Below, piece by piece: positions 6,717 to 13,024 of a stretch of DNA of 13,024 nucleotides (the stretch's first letter is position 1; each line of letters opens with the position of its first letter). The translations under genes were made by a program, and so were the position numbers. The notes beneath the pieces are model-generated. The model searched no databases. It saw only the letters and a program-made list of their open reading frames with translations, and was not told where the DNA came from. Source of the DNA: an uncultured bacterium (GTDB lineage Bacteria; Bdellovibrionota_C; UBA2361; CAKMMH01); the NCBI GenBank assembly GCA_927798255.1, contig CAKMMH010000032.1, forward strand, positions 1 to 13,024, written 5' to 3'.

Positions 6717-8153
6717 CGGCTTCATTAGAGGGAATGTTTGACATTCTCTTGCACTCTTATCAAGTAAAAACCATAAAAGTCTTTCACTAGTACCAAAGCC
6801 ACAAGTAGGAGGCATACCGTATTCTAGAGCTTCTACGAAATCCTTATCATGCATTTGAGCTTCTTCGTCTCCGCTATCTCTTAATGCTTGCTGCTCTTCA
6901 AAGCGAGACGCCTGATCCATTGGGTCGTTAAGTTCACTATAACCATTTCCAATTTCACTTCCACCAATTAATACATGAAATCTTTCAGTTAAATCTGGTT
7001 CATTTTTCATTCTTTTTGCAAGAGGTGAAATAGAAACCGGTTCATTAATTAAAAAACCAGGTCCAGGAATTTGCTTTCTACAATATTTCCAAAGAGTATC
7101 AATAGCTCTCGTTAAGTTCCAACCTTTTCTATCATACTCAACTTTAAGATCTGCAAGTTTCTTTGTGATATCTTCTAAAGAGGCAGTGTTAATATTAATT
7201 CCTGTCATCTCTTCAATAGTTTCAGTGTAAGAATATCTTTTCCACTCACTTCCTAAATCAATATCCCAGCCTTTGATTGAAAATTTTAATGTACCGAAAA
7301 CTTCCTTTGCTATATACTTATACATTTCTTCTACAAGCTTCATTCCCATTTCATAATTTGCGTAAGCCCAGTAAAACTCTACTTGGCTATAATCTTGCAA
7401 GTGCTCCGCATCCATTCCTTCATTTCTAAATTGTCTTCCAATTTCAAAAGTTTTTTCAAACCCTGCAACCATTAGTCTTTTTTGCCAAAGTTCTCCCATT
7501 GAAATTCTTAAATATACAGGAATGTCAAGTGCGTTGTGATGAGTCACAAACGGTCTAGCGTCTGCTCCACCAGGAGTAGTTTCAAGTACTGGTGTATAAA
7601 CCTCCGTAAATCCTCTTTCTTTTAAGAAAGTTCTAATTGCATTCCAATACTTATCTCTCTTATATACTAAATCTTGAACATCTTTATTGAACATAATATC
7701 AAGGTAACGTTTCCTTAACCTTTTATCTTCATCTTGAAGCGCTTTATGCTTATCAGGAAGAGGAAGAAGCGATTTTGTAAGAAGTGTAATTTTTTTAACT
7801 AAAACAGACTCTTCACCTTTTTGAGTTGTAAATCTTGGGCCTTCAAGTCCTACGAAATCTCCCATATCTAAATTTTTAATCCAGAACTTATATCCTTCTT
7901 CATTTTCAAGCTCTTTTTTACTTAGCACTGCTTGCATTCTACCTTGTTCATCTTGAATGGTAAGAAAAGTAATATTTCCCATTTCTCTAAAAAGCATAAT
8001 TCTTCCAGCAATTTTTACTTCTTCGCCTACAGGTTTTTTTATTGCACTTTGAGTAGATTCTTTTATAAACGGCCCTGCTGGGTAAGTTTCAATTCCAGCT
8101 TCTTTAAAATTATTCATTTTCTTTATTTTTTCTTCACGAATATTATCAATCAT
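6714..8153 (-). CDS. lysS: Lysine--tRNA ligase, class II, divergent subtype
   Basis: The 479-residue protein charges tRNA-Lys with lysine. The N-terminal OB-fold anticodon-binding domain is at about 44-126 (VKIAGRIM...FLTIQDEQGRMQAVL). The class II core then follows: motif 1 around RYLDIM...FLKERGFTEVYTPVLETTPGGADARPF, motif 2 in FRNEGMDAEH (Arg243, Glu245), and motif 3 in GFGTSERLL (452-460, Arg458) before FPLMKP. It differs from typical LysS: after the conserved HHNALD it reads YLRISMGELWQKRLMVAGFEKTFEIGRQFRNEG, and motif 3 has SER where IDR is usual. The length and the ending are normal. A tRNA-like paralogue such as EpmA is unlikely because the OB-fold is present. The ATG at 8153 has a GAGG ribosome site. 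A TTGCAA/TATAGT promoter lies just upstream. Confidence 0.92.
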   Translation of the reverse strand: MIDNIREEKIKKMNNFKEAGIETYPAGPFIKESTQSAIKKPVGEEVKIAGRIMLFREMGNITFLTIQDEQGRMQAVLSKKELENEEGYKFWIKNLDMGDFVGLEGPRFTTQKGEESVLVKKITLLTKSLLPLPDKHKALQDEDKRLRKRYLDIMFNKDVQDLVYKRDKYWNAIRTFLKERGFTEVYTPVLETTPGGADARPFVTHHNALDIPVYLRISMGELWQKRLMVAGFEKTFEIGRQFRNEGMDAEHLQDYSQVEFYWAYANYEMGMKLVEEMYKYIAKEVFGTLKFSIKGWDIDLGSEWKRYSYTETIEEMTGININTASLEDITKKLADLKVEYDRKGWNLTRAIDTLWKYCRKQIPGPGFLINEPVSISPLAKRMKNEPDLTERFHVLIGGSEIGNGYSELNDPMDQASRFEEQQALRDSGDEEAQMHDKDFVEALEYGMPPTCGFGTSERLLWFLLDKSARECQTFPLMKP

Positions 8154-8212
8154 TTTTACCTCAATTTAAAAATATAATTAAAAATCTACTTATAAATAGC
8201 TTTGTAACAAAT

Positions 8213-8241
8213 ACTATAAAATATAGACGAAGTGATTGCAA
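8213..8241 (-). promoter_or_regulatory. Likely lysS promoter
   Basis: Read on the minus strand, TTGCAA (8236-8241) and TATAGT (8213-8218) are exactly 17 bases apart, a good sigma-70 match, giving a leader of about 55 bases to the lysS ATG. It indicates that lysS need not depend on the upstream gene at 8272-8916. Confidence 0.55.
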
Positions 8242-8271
8242 GGAAACAAAACAATATTAATATGTTAGTTT

Positions 8272-8916
8272 TTAAGATTTTTTGCCCGCAAATAAAATGG
8301 CGCTCCCAAGTAACGCAATACACCCGATTAAGATATTTGATGCAGAATTGTTTTTAGTCTCATTGCTACTTTTAGAATCATTAGTTAATGTTTTCTTTTC
8401 TAAAGAAATAAAGTTTAAAAACCCTTCTTGAAATTTGATAGTTTCCTTTAATGGAGTTTGGTTATCTATTTTGTTTATTGTCGTAATATAGTGAGTTTGA
8501 TCATTATAGGTGAAAATGTTTATAAGTGACACAAATAATAATCCATTATATGTATACTCAATTTGAAATAAATTTGAAGTATAAGTAGAAATTGCCTGCG
8601 TTTTTAGAAAGTTAGATGTTAAAACTTTAAATCCTAATCTTTCATAAGTCTCCTTTAACCTTGCTTCAAGCTCTTGTGGTAAAAGATTAGCCGTATCCTT
8701 TGATTGTTCATTAGTTATTGTTACCGTTGGAAAATCCTTATCTTTGTATTTTATTTGAGCTATAACCATAGGAAAATCGCTTTTAACCGTAGTCATGTTA
8801 CTTGGAATATCAATAAAAATATTATTTTGCTCGAATATCTCACATAAGGCGTTATTAAATACTGTAAAATATAGTATTATAAAGATAAAGGTTAATAATA
8901 ATCTGTTTTTTAGCAT
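8272..8916 (-). CDS. Exported protein with C-terminal membrane tail, function unknown
   Basis: The 214-residue protein begins with a signal peptide (Lys3, Arg5, then a hydrophobic stretch to about residue 22, NALCEIFEQ after it) with no convincing lipobox. It ends with a single hydrophobic segment, NILIGCIALLGSAILFAG (about 194-211), followed by KKS. Most of the chain should therefore lie outside the cytoplasm, anchored by the tail. The body (about 28-175) opens with NIFIDIPSNMTTV and later has IEYTYNGLLFVSLINIF and THYITTINK. This is the pattern of small PsbP/Mog1/DUF1795-like beta proteins, but that resemblance is by eye only. A Ser/Asn/Thr/Lys-rich linker (about 175-193) precedes the tail. 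Upstream is a good -10 (TATAAT on minus at 8951-8956) but no clear Shine-Dalgarno sequence. The gene lies 118 bases before lysS, which has its own promoter. It is a real gene of unknown role. Confidence 0.75.
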   Translation of the reverse strand: MLKNRLLLTFIFIILYFTVFNNALCEIFEQNNIFIDIPSNMTTVKSDFPMVIAQIKYKDKDFPTVTITNEQSKDTANLLPQELEARLKETYERLGFKVLTSNFLKTQAISTYTSNLFQIEYTYNGLLFVSLINIFTYNDQTHYITTINKIDNQTPLKETIKFQEGFLNFISLEKKTLTNDSKSSNETKNNSASNILIGCIALLGSAILFAGKKS

Positions 8917-8950
8917 ATTTTCTGTTGTATAAATTTAATAATTTAGTAAA

Positions 8951-8980
8951 ATTATAAAGGACAGTTTTGTTTTTTTTTAA
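8951..8980 (-). promoter_or_regulatory. Candidate promoter of the exported-protein gene
   Basis: On the minus strand a perfect TATAAT (8951-8956) lies 35 bases before the start codon, with TTAAAA (8975-8980) 18 bases further upstream as a weak -35. Confidence 0.45.
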
Positions 8981-8999
8981 GATATTGCAAAAAAAACTC

Positions 9000-9029
9000 T
9001 TGATAAATATATCAGTTTTACATTATATA
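9000..9029 (+). promoter_or_regulatory. Likely promoter of the HU-like gene
   Basis: TTGATA (9000-9005) is followed after 17-18 bases by TTATAT/TATATA (9023-9029), close to the sigma-70 consensus. The resulting leader would be about 85 bases, very AT-rich, ending in the AAAGGAGC ribosome site. Confidence 0.55.
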
Positions 9030-9120
9030 TAGCAATAGTGTTATTTTATTGGAAGTTTATAATTTTTATAACTTTTCTATAATTTTCTAATAAATTTAAT
9101 ATTTTATGAAAGGAGCTAAT

Positions 9121-9882
9121 ATGGCTAAGGCAGCATCTGCTAAAAAAGTAACTACAAGCAAAACAAAAAAGCTTGAACCTAAAAAAAATGTAAAAACTTT
9201 AAAAGCTAGTTCAAAAAGTGCAAGCGTAAAGAGCATAAGTAAAAAAGTTAGTAAGGTAAGTGATACTAAATCAAAAAAGCAAGTTGCATCAGCTAGTAAA
9301 AAGATCGCTGCTTCTAAAGTTAAAGATGTCAAAAAAGTTCAGACTAAAAGTGCTAAAACTGAAGATTTAAAAGTTAAGAGTACAAAATTAAATATAAAAG
9401 CAAAAGATACAAACATTCAAGCAAAAAGCCAGGTAAAAGATAATGTTAAAGGAAGTAACGTACAGCTTAACAAATCACTAAAATCTTCAAAACAAGATAA
9501 AGTAATCAATGTTTCAAGTAAGAATACTTCTTCAAAAGTAGTTGAAAAACAAGAAGTTGAAAAGATTACTTCAGCAATTAAGCCAAATAATGATTCAACT
9601 CTTAGTTACACACAATTAGAGTTTTATGATAATATTAAAGCTTTCTGTGGACTTGAAAAAAGAGCCCAAGCAAAAGAAATTTGCGATGATATTACAAATT
9701 TTATATTAGATGCTCTTTCAAAAGGTTACAAAGTTCCATTCTTAGGTCTTGGAAAGCTTTATGTAAGAAAAACAAAAGCTAGAATCGGAAGAAATCCTAC
9801 AACTGGCGAAATCGTTCATATAAAGGCAAAGAGTAGGGTGCGTTTTGCGCCAGCTAAGAGTCTTGTCGACTTCTCCGACTAG
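9121..9882 (+). CDS. HU-family DNA-binding protein with long lysine-rich N-terminal extension
   Basis: The 253-residue protein has two parts. Residues 1 to about 155 are a low-complexity tail with 42 Lys in the first 150, interspersed with Ser, Ala, Val and Thr, like histone H1 or Hc1 tails. Residues about 161-250 are an HU/IHF domain: helices LEFYDNIKAFCG and AKEICDDITNFILDALSKG, then GLGKLYVRKTKARIGRNPTTGE, the DNA-binding beta-arm with Arg224-Asn225-Pro226, and IKAKSRVRFAPAKSL. HU proteins bend and coat DNA in the nucleoid. Lys-rich extensions are known on Deinococcus HU (N-terminal, shorter) and mycobacterial HupB (C-terminal). The ATG at 9121 is chosen because AGGAGC lies just before it; the in-frame ATG at 9106 lies upstream of that ribosome site. 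The gene is monocistronic, with its own promoter, and its stop codon touches a long palindrome. The HU fold is sure; architectural chromatin function is strongly inferred. Confidence 0.88.
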   Translation: MAKAASAKKVTTSKTKKLEPKKNVKTLKASSKSASVKSISKKVSKVSDTKSKKQVASASKKIAASKVKDVKKVQTKSAKTEDLKVKSTKLNIKAKDTNIQAKSQVKDNVKGSNVQLNKSLKSSKQDKVINVSSKNTSSKVVEKQEVEKITSAIKPNNDSTLSYTQLEFYDNIKAFCGLEKRAQAKEICDDITNFILDALSKGYKVPFLGLGKLYVRKTKARIGRNPTTGEIVHIKAKSRVRFAPAKSLVDFSD

Positions 9883-10012
9883 TAAAAATTGGCAATCCAT
9901 CGAAAAATACTTCGTTATTTGATAGTGACTCCATCCTCAACGTACTAATAGTACGCCTCCGGTGGAGTCCTATCAAATGTCTCGTCTTTTTCGCGCCTTG
10001 CCAATTTTTACG
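9882..10012. repeat. Long imperfect palindrome behind the HU-like gene
   Basis: Nested inverted arms lie around one centre. GTAAAAATTGGCAA (9882-9895) pairs with TTGCCAATTTTTAC (9998-10011), CGAAAAA with TTTTTCG inside it, and ATTTGATAG-TGACTCCA (9917-9933) with TGGAGTCCTATCAAAT (9963-9978) with one bulged base. The centre CGTACT-AAT-AGTACG (9941-9955) is a perfect small hairpin. As RNA this could fold into one rod of about 130 bases. It may stop transcription from the HU-like gene, but it is much larger than an ordinary terminator and looks like a mobile or amplified repeat. Confidence 0.75.
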
Positions 10013-10250
10013 CTTCAATGCCTTGTAATTTCCGCACCTTGTCCGTTTTTTTGTGTGAAATTAATTATTTTTGACTTTTTCGTGCCTCACTAATTTTTAC
10101 GGATTGTATAGTGTAGACTAACCTCGCTCGTTTTTTTTGTGATAAAGCTAAGTATGTCTCGTCTTTTTCTCGCCTTGCCAATTTTTACGCTTCAATGCCT
10201 TGTCTATTTTGTACTTTGTTTGTTCTTATTTTTTTATTCATCGAATCTGC
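9984..10250. repeat. Tandem array of three diverged units of about 88 bp
   Basis: A 29-base word containing TTGCCAATTTTTACG starts at 9984, 10073 and 10161, spacings of 89 and 88 bases. The first and third units agree at 49 of 50 bases (9977-10026 against 10154-10203), while the middle one matches 24 of 29. A second shared patch (CCTTGTCCGTTTTTTT near 10037, CCTCGCTCGTTTTTTTT near 10122) keeps the same phase. The third unit fades after about 10210. An inverted relative of the word is the left arm of the palindrome at 9882. No ORF of note lies in the array on either strand. Confidence 0.75.
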
Positions 10251-10382
10251 TCTCGTGGGGATGATGCTGGGTGCCTGTTATCTGATTTCTGATTTTCTCT
10301 AATAGCTAATATTTGTTTTTGCTAATTGATTGCCGTTTCTTGTCTTTTTGTACTTGACTTCTGATATGTGATAAAGAGAATA
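10251..10382. other. T-rich spacer between the repeat array and tRNA-Glu, no gene seen
   Basis: This stretch continues the T-rich plus strand of the array, with a brief GC-richer patch around 10243-10285. It has no ORF with a ribosome site and no convincing hairpin terminator for the tRNA transcript that enters it on the minus strand. Phrases such as CTGATTTCTGATTTTCT are simple local repeats. Confidence 0.5.
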
Positions 10383-10455
10383 TGACCCTAACGAGGTTCG
10401 AACTCGTGTCTCCAGCGTGAGAGGCTAGCGTCCTAGACCACTAGACGATAGGGTC
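10383..10455 (-). tRNA. tRNA-Glu, anticodon CTC
   Basis: Read on the minus strand, a full cloverleaf of 73 bases is present. The acceptor stem GACCCTA/TAGGGTC is perfect over 7 bp. The D-arm has GTCTAGTGGTCTAGGAC, very close to bacterial tRNA-Glu. The anticodon stem CTAGC/GCTGG (one G-T pair) closes the loop CTCTCAC, giving anticodon CTC for GAG. The T-arm is ACGAG-TTCGAAC-CTCGT. The discriminator is A and the CCA end is not encoded. A second tRNA-Glu with TTC, needed for GAA codons, must lie elsewhere. Confidence 0.95.
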
Positions 10456-10468
10456 AAAATGATGATTT

Positions 10469-10497
10469 AATATACCAATATAAAAATAATAAGTAAA
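10469..10497 (-). promoter_or_regulatory. Likely tRNA-Glu promoter
   Basis: On the minus strand TTTACT (10492-10497) and TATATT (10469-10474) are 17 bases apart. The -10 box ends 13 bases before the tRNA 5' end, the usual distance for a stable-RNA promoter with a short leader. Confidence 0.55.
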
Positions 10498-10531
10498 GAG
10501 CGGAAAGATTAAATTTTTTAGTAATATCTGA

Positions 10532-10560
10532 TTGTTAAGAAAATAATTATAAGTTACTAT
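10532..10560 (+). promoter_or_regulatory. Candidate promoter of the lipoprotein operon
   Basis: TTGTTA (10532-10537) and TACTAT (10555-10560) are 17 bases apart, giving a leader of about 66 bases. The leader begins with a small AGAGA/TCTCT hairpin at 10571-10587. The match is moderate. Confidence 0.4.
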
Positions 10561-10632
10561 GATTAAAAGAGAGTAGCTATCTCTTAGGTAATAATATCCT
10601 TTTAAAGTTTTATTTTGTTTTAGGTGATTTGC

Positions 10633-12384
10633 GTGAAAAAAGTTATCTTTATTTCAATTTTTATCATTAGTTTAGTCGTTATTGCTTGTTCAAGCGTTCC
10701 ACCAACAGATTTACCGCCAACTGTTGATATAAAAAATTCCAAATTTAGCTTTATGCAAGATAATATGGAACAACAGTCATCATCATTTCACCATTTTTTA
10801 ATGGGAAATATGGATTTATTTGATCAAAATTTTGATTCAGCACTTAGTAATTTAAAAAAAGCTGGCGATTTGTCAAAAGGAAACTCAGCAGCAGTCCATT
10901 CAAAACTTGCAGAACTTTACTTAAGAGAAGGACTTCTAGAAAAAGCATTAGATGAAATTAAAATCGCAATTAAAGAAGCGCCAATTAAACTTGATAATTA
11001 CTACATAAAAGCCGGGCTTTGTGAAGCTCTTTCTCAAAGTGATGAAGCTAAAAAAGCTTATAAGTTTATTTTAAAAAACGATCCAAAACAAAAGAACGCA
11101 TATTTGCTTTTAGCGGATATTTATAGAGAAGAAGGAGATATAGCAAAAGCCCAAGAGCTTTTAGAACAAATGAAAGAAAGGTTTTCAGATGATGTTATTT
11201 CATATCAATATTTAGCTAGAATTTATGAAAAACAAAAGGATATTTCTAAAGCAGAAAGTATATTAAAACAAGCTTATGAACTTGATAAAGAAAACGATGT
11301 GCTTGCAATGGAATTTTGTAGAATACTAGTTTTACAAGGTAAACTTGAAGATGCTAAAAAAGTTGCACTAAAAGTTATCGAAAAAAATCCTAATCATTCT
11401 TTAGCAAGAAGAATTTTAGCTGAGCTTTCACTTCAAGATAATAATCTAGATGAAGCACTTTCTCATTTTAATGCATTAAAAGATTCAAAAGAAGCAACAG
11501 CAGAAGTTAGATATAAAATTGCACTAATATATATGCAAAAAAATATGCCTGAAGAGGCGGCAAAAGAATTAAACTTGCTTTTAGCGTCTAATCCTGAACA
11601 CACAGGCGCAAGATACGCACTTGGTACTGTGTATGCAGCAGAAAAAAAATATGAAGAAGCTGCTACCGAGCTAGAAAAAGTTAAATTTGATGATGAAAAG
11701 AAAAATTATATCGATGCTAAATTACTTTTAGCTTATGTTCTTAGAAAATTAGATAAAGATGATAACGCAAAAAAAGTGTTAGAAGAAGCTTATAAAAATG
11801 TTCCATTTGATAAAAGAATTGCTACTACACTTATTATGATTTATAGAAAATTAGAAAAAAGCTCTGATTCAGAAAAATTAATTTTAGAATTTCTTGAGAA
11901 AAAACCTGGTGACTTGGATATAATTTTTCAATATGCAGTTTTACAATATGAATCTGGAAAAAAAGATATAGCACTTGAAAAAATGAATTATATACTTACC
12001 AAAAATCCTGATTATGCAGAGGCTTTGAATTATTTAGCATATTCTTGGGCAGAAGATAATATTAATCTGGATAAAGCGCTAGAGTATATAAATAGAGCGT
12101 TAGAAAAAGATCCTAAGAATCCTTATTACATTGATACACTTGGTTGGATTAAGTTTAAGCAAGAAGAATATAAAGAAGCACTCGATTTATTACTTCGAGC
12201 ACTTAATTTAGCTGATGATGATATCGTTATTTTCGAGCATATAGGAGATGTTTATTTAGCAGATGGTAATAAAGAACTTGCTAAAAAATACTATAAATTA
12301 GGTCTAGCTAAAAAGAATGATAAATTATCAGGCGATGAACTTAAATCAATAGAAAGAATGGAAGATAAGCTAGAAGATTTATAA
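10633..12384 (+). CDS. TPR-repeat lipoprotein
   Basis: The 583-residue protein begins MKKVIFISIFIISLVVIACSS, a lipoprotein signal peptide with lipobox VIAC and the acylated Cys at 19, so it is membrane-anchored outside the cytoplasm. The rest (about 60-560) is an almost unbroken series of roughly 14 tetratricopeptide repeats, with classic units such as HSKLAELYLREGLLEKALDE, ALNYLAYSWAEDN and YIDTLGWIKFKQEEYKEAL. TPR arrays are helical scaffolds that bind protein partners. The last three repeats are the most conserved part of this lipoprotein family. GTG at 10633 is preferred over the in-frame GTG at 10624, because the AGGTG ribosome site at 10622-10626 is well placed only for the former and the signal peptide then starts with MKK. 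A second lipoprotein gene begins 25 bases downstream with the same GTG-AAA opening, so the two are an operon. Partner and pathway are unknown; outer-membrane biogenesis or polymer export are plausible. Confidence 0.88.
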   Translation: MKKVIFISIFIISLVVIACSSVPPTDLPPTVDIKNSKFSFMQDNMEQQSSSFHHFLMGNMDLFDQNFDSALSNLKKAGDLSKGNSAAVHSKLAELYLREGLLEKALDEIKIAIKEAPIKLDNYYIKAGLCEALSQSDEAKKAYKFILKNDPKQKNAYLLLADIYREEGDIAKAQELLEQMKERFSDDVISYQYLARIYEKQKDISKAESILKQAYELDKENDVLAMEFCRILVLQGKLEDAKKVALKVIEKNPNHSLARRILAELSLQDNNLDEALSHFNALKDSKEATAEVRYKIALIYMQKNMPEEAAKELNLLLASNPEHTGARYALGTVYAAEKKYEEAATELEKVKFDDEKKNYIDAKLLLAYVLRKLDKDDNAKKVLEEAYKNVPFDKRIATTLIMIYRKLEKSSDSEKLILEFLEKKPGDLDIIFQYAVLQYESGKKDIALEKMNYILTKNPDYAEALNYLAYSWAEDNINLDKALEYINRALEKDPKNPYYIDTLGWIKFKQEEYKEALDLLLRALNLADDDIVIFEHIGDVYLADGNKELAKKYYKLGLAKKNDKLSGDELKSIERMEDKLEDL

Positions 12385-12409
12385 TAAGCTTTAAAAAATT
12401 GAGGACAAA

Positions 12410-13024
12410 GTGAAAAGATTCATATTAATTTTATTTATTTTAATATCTTTTACAGGATGTTTTTCAAGTAATAAAATTACATTTCCCAATATAAGTGAAA
12501 ATATTGTTTCTGATAAGCAGAAAAATGTTTTCTTTGACAAATTAGTAGAGAATAATAAAAATTTTAATAATGTACGAGTCCTTTCAGATGTCATTTTGAT
12601 TGAAAAAGGTGAGGGGTTTAAGTTTAGATACTTATTTATATATGATAAAAATTTAAGTGATAAAAAAGAATTTGTTCGTATAGAAGCTTTTCCTCCTGAA
12701 ACATTTTTATCACTTCATATTTTAACCCAAAATGAAAATGAGGCTATGTTTTTAGATAGGCAGCAAAAGATTGCAATAAAAACAGATGATATAAAAAATA
12801 TATTTAAAGAAATATTGAATGAAGATATCGATTATAAAAACCTTATAGAAATAATGGCAAGTAATAATAATTTAACAAAAGATAATGTTAATAATTATGA
12901 TTTTTATATTTTAGAAAATAAAGATTATAAGCTTCTTCAAATTGTAAGTAAAAATAAAAATGAATATTATGAATTTAATTTAAAAGATTTGTCACTAGTT
13001 ACTTATGATAATTGGAAAAATAAT
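12410..13024 (+). CDS. Lipoprotein, LolB/DUF4292-like, 3' end outside window
   Basis: The frame is open from GTG at 12410 to the window end, giving 205 codons without a stop. GAGGA (12401-12405) is the ribosome site. The N-terminus MKRFILILFILISFTGC is a lipoprotein signal peptide with Cys17 as the likely acylated residue, so the mature protein is membrane-bound beyond the cytoplasm. The body has features of LolB/DUF4292-like beta proteins: an early strand VRVLSDVILIEKGEGFKFRY, then KKEFVRIEAFPPETFLSLHILT, then MFLDRQQKIAIKTDDIKNIF, the region where LolB relatives read out a surface-exposed, lipid-binding barrel. LolB receives lipoproteins from LolA and inserts them in the outer membrane. The family call is by pattern and by position behind a TPR lipoprotein, a pairing seen in delta-proteobacteria-like genomes; it is not certain. 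The C-terminus is missing. Confidence 0.75.
   Translation, partial: MKRFILILFILISFTGCFSSNKITFPNISENIVSDKQKNVFFDKLVENNKNFNNVRVLSDVILIEKGEGFKFRYLFIYDKNLSDKKEFVRIEAFPPETFLSLHILTQNENEAMFLDRQQKIAIKTDDIKNIFKEILNEDIDYKNLIEIMASNNNLTKDNVNNYDFYILENKDYKLLQIVSKNKNEYYEFNLKDLSLVTYDNWKNN

Noticed and set aside
9106..9120. Upstream in-frame ATG as the start of the HU-like gene
   Set aside because: It lies before the AGGAGC ribosome site, which is correctly spaced only for the ATG at 9121.
9882..10250. CRISPR array
   Set aside because: Units are near-contiguous repeats of about 88 bp, not short identical repeats with unique spacers of constant length, and no cas gene is in the window.
10261..10302. Possible 13-residue peptide ORF beginning ATGATGCTGGGT
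   Set aside because: There is no spaced ribosome site, the ORF is very short and it has no supporting context.
10624..10632. GTG at 10624 as the start of the TPR lipoprotein
   Set aside because: This codon overlaps the AGGTG ribosome site; GTG at 10633 gives correct spacing and a normal MKK signal-peptide start.

Overview
The window is AT-rich DNA from a bacterium that uses the standard code (TAA, TAG and TGA all serve as stops). It looks like a Gram-negative-type, probably anaerobic or fermentative organism. The evidence is a GyrB carrying the long insertion typical of many Gram-negative bacteria, two adjacent lipoproteins of which the second resembles LolB/DUF4292, and an NfnAB-type flavin-based electron-bifurcating transhydrogenase. 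The phylum cannot be fixed from the sequence; the TPR-lipoprotein plus LolB-like order recalls delta-proteobacteria-like lineages, but that is only a hint.

Layout. 1-2251 (+): the 3' end of gyrB followed closely by fabF. 2254-2790 (-): an unrecognised gene converging on fabF, the two ends sharing one hairpin. 2791-3289: very AT-rich, no gene, with TTAGTA inverted repeats and a possible promoter. 3290-6279 (+): a tight operon of an Arg/Ser/Gly-rich protein of unknown function, then nfnA and nfnB. 6417-6593 (+): a small csrA (58 aa) with GGA motifs in its leader and a long terminator hairpin behind it. 6714-8153 (-): lysS of a divergent class II subtype. 8272-8916 (-): an exported protein with a C-terminal membrane tail. 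9121-9882 (+): an HU-family protein with a lysine-rich N-terminal extension of about 155 residues. 9882-10382: no gene, but a long palindrome merging into a three-unit tandem array of about 88 bp. 10383-10455 (-): tRNA-Glu(CTC). 10633-12384 (+): a TPR lipoprotein. 12410-end (+): a second lipoprotein, LolB/DUF4292-like, cut by the window end.

How the genes work together. Most are housekeeping: DNA topology (gyrB), fatty-acid elongation (fabF), translation (lysS, tRNA-Glu), nucleoid structure (HU-like protein), redox balancing between NADPH, NADH and ferredoxin (nfnAB), post-transcriptional regulation (csrA) and envelope biogenesis (the two lipoproteins). The least explained parts are the Arg-rich protein translationally coupled to nfnAB, which has an internally duplicated C-terminal region; the palindrome and tandem repeats between the HU-like gene and the tRNA; and the hairpin that encodes both C-termini of fabF and its convergent neighbour.
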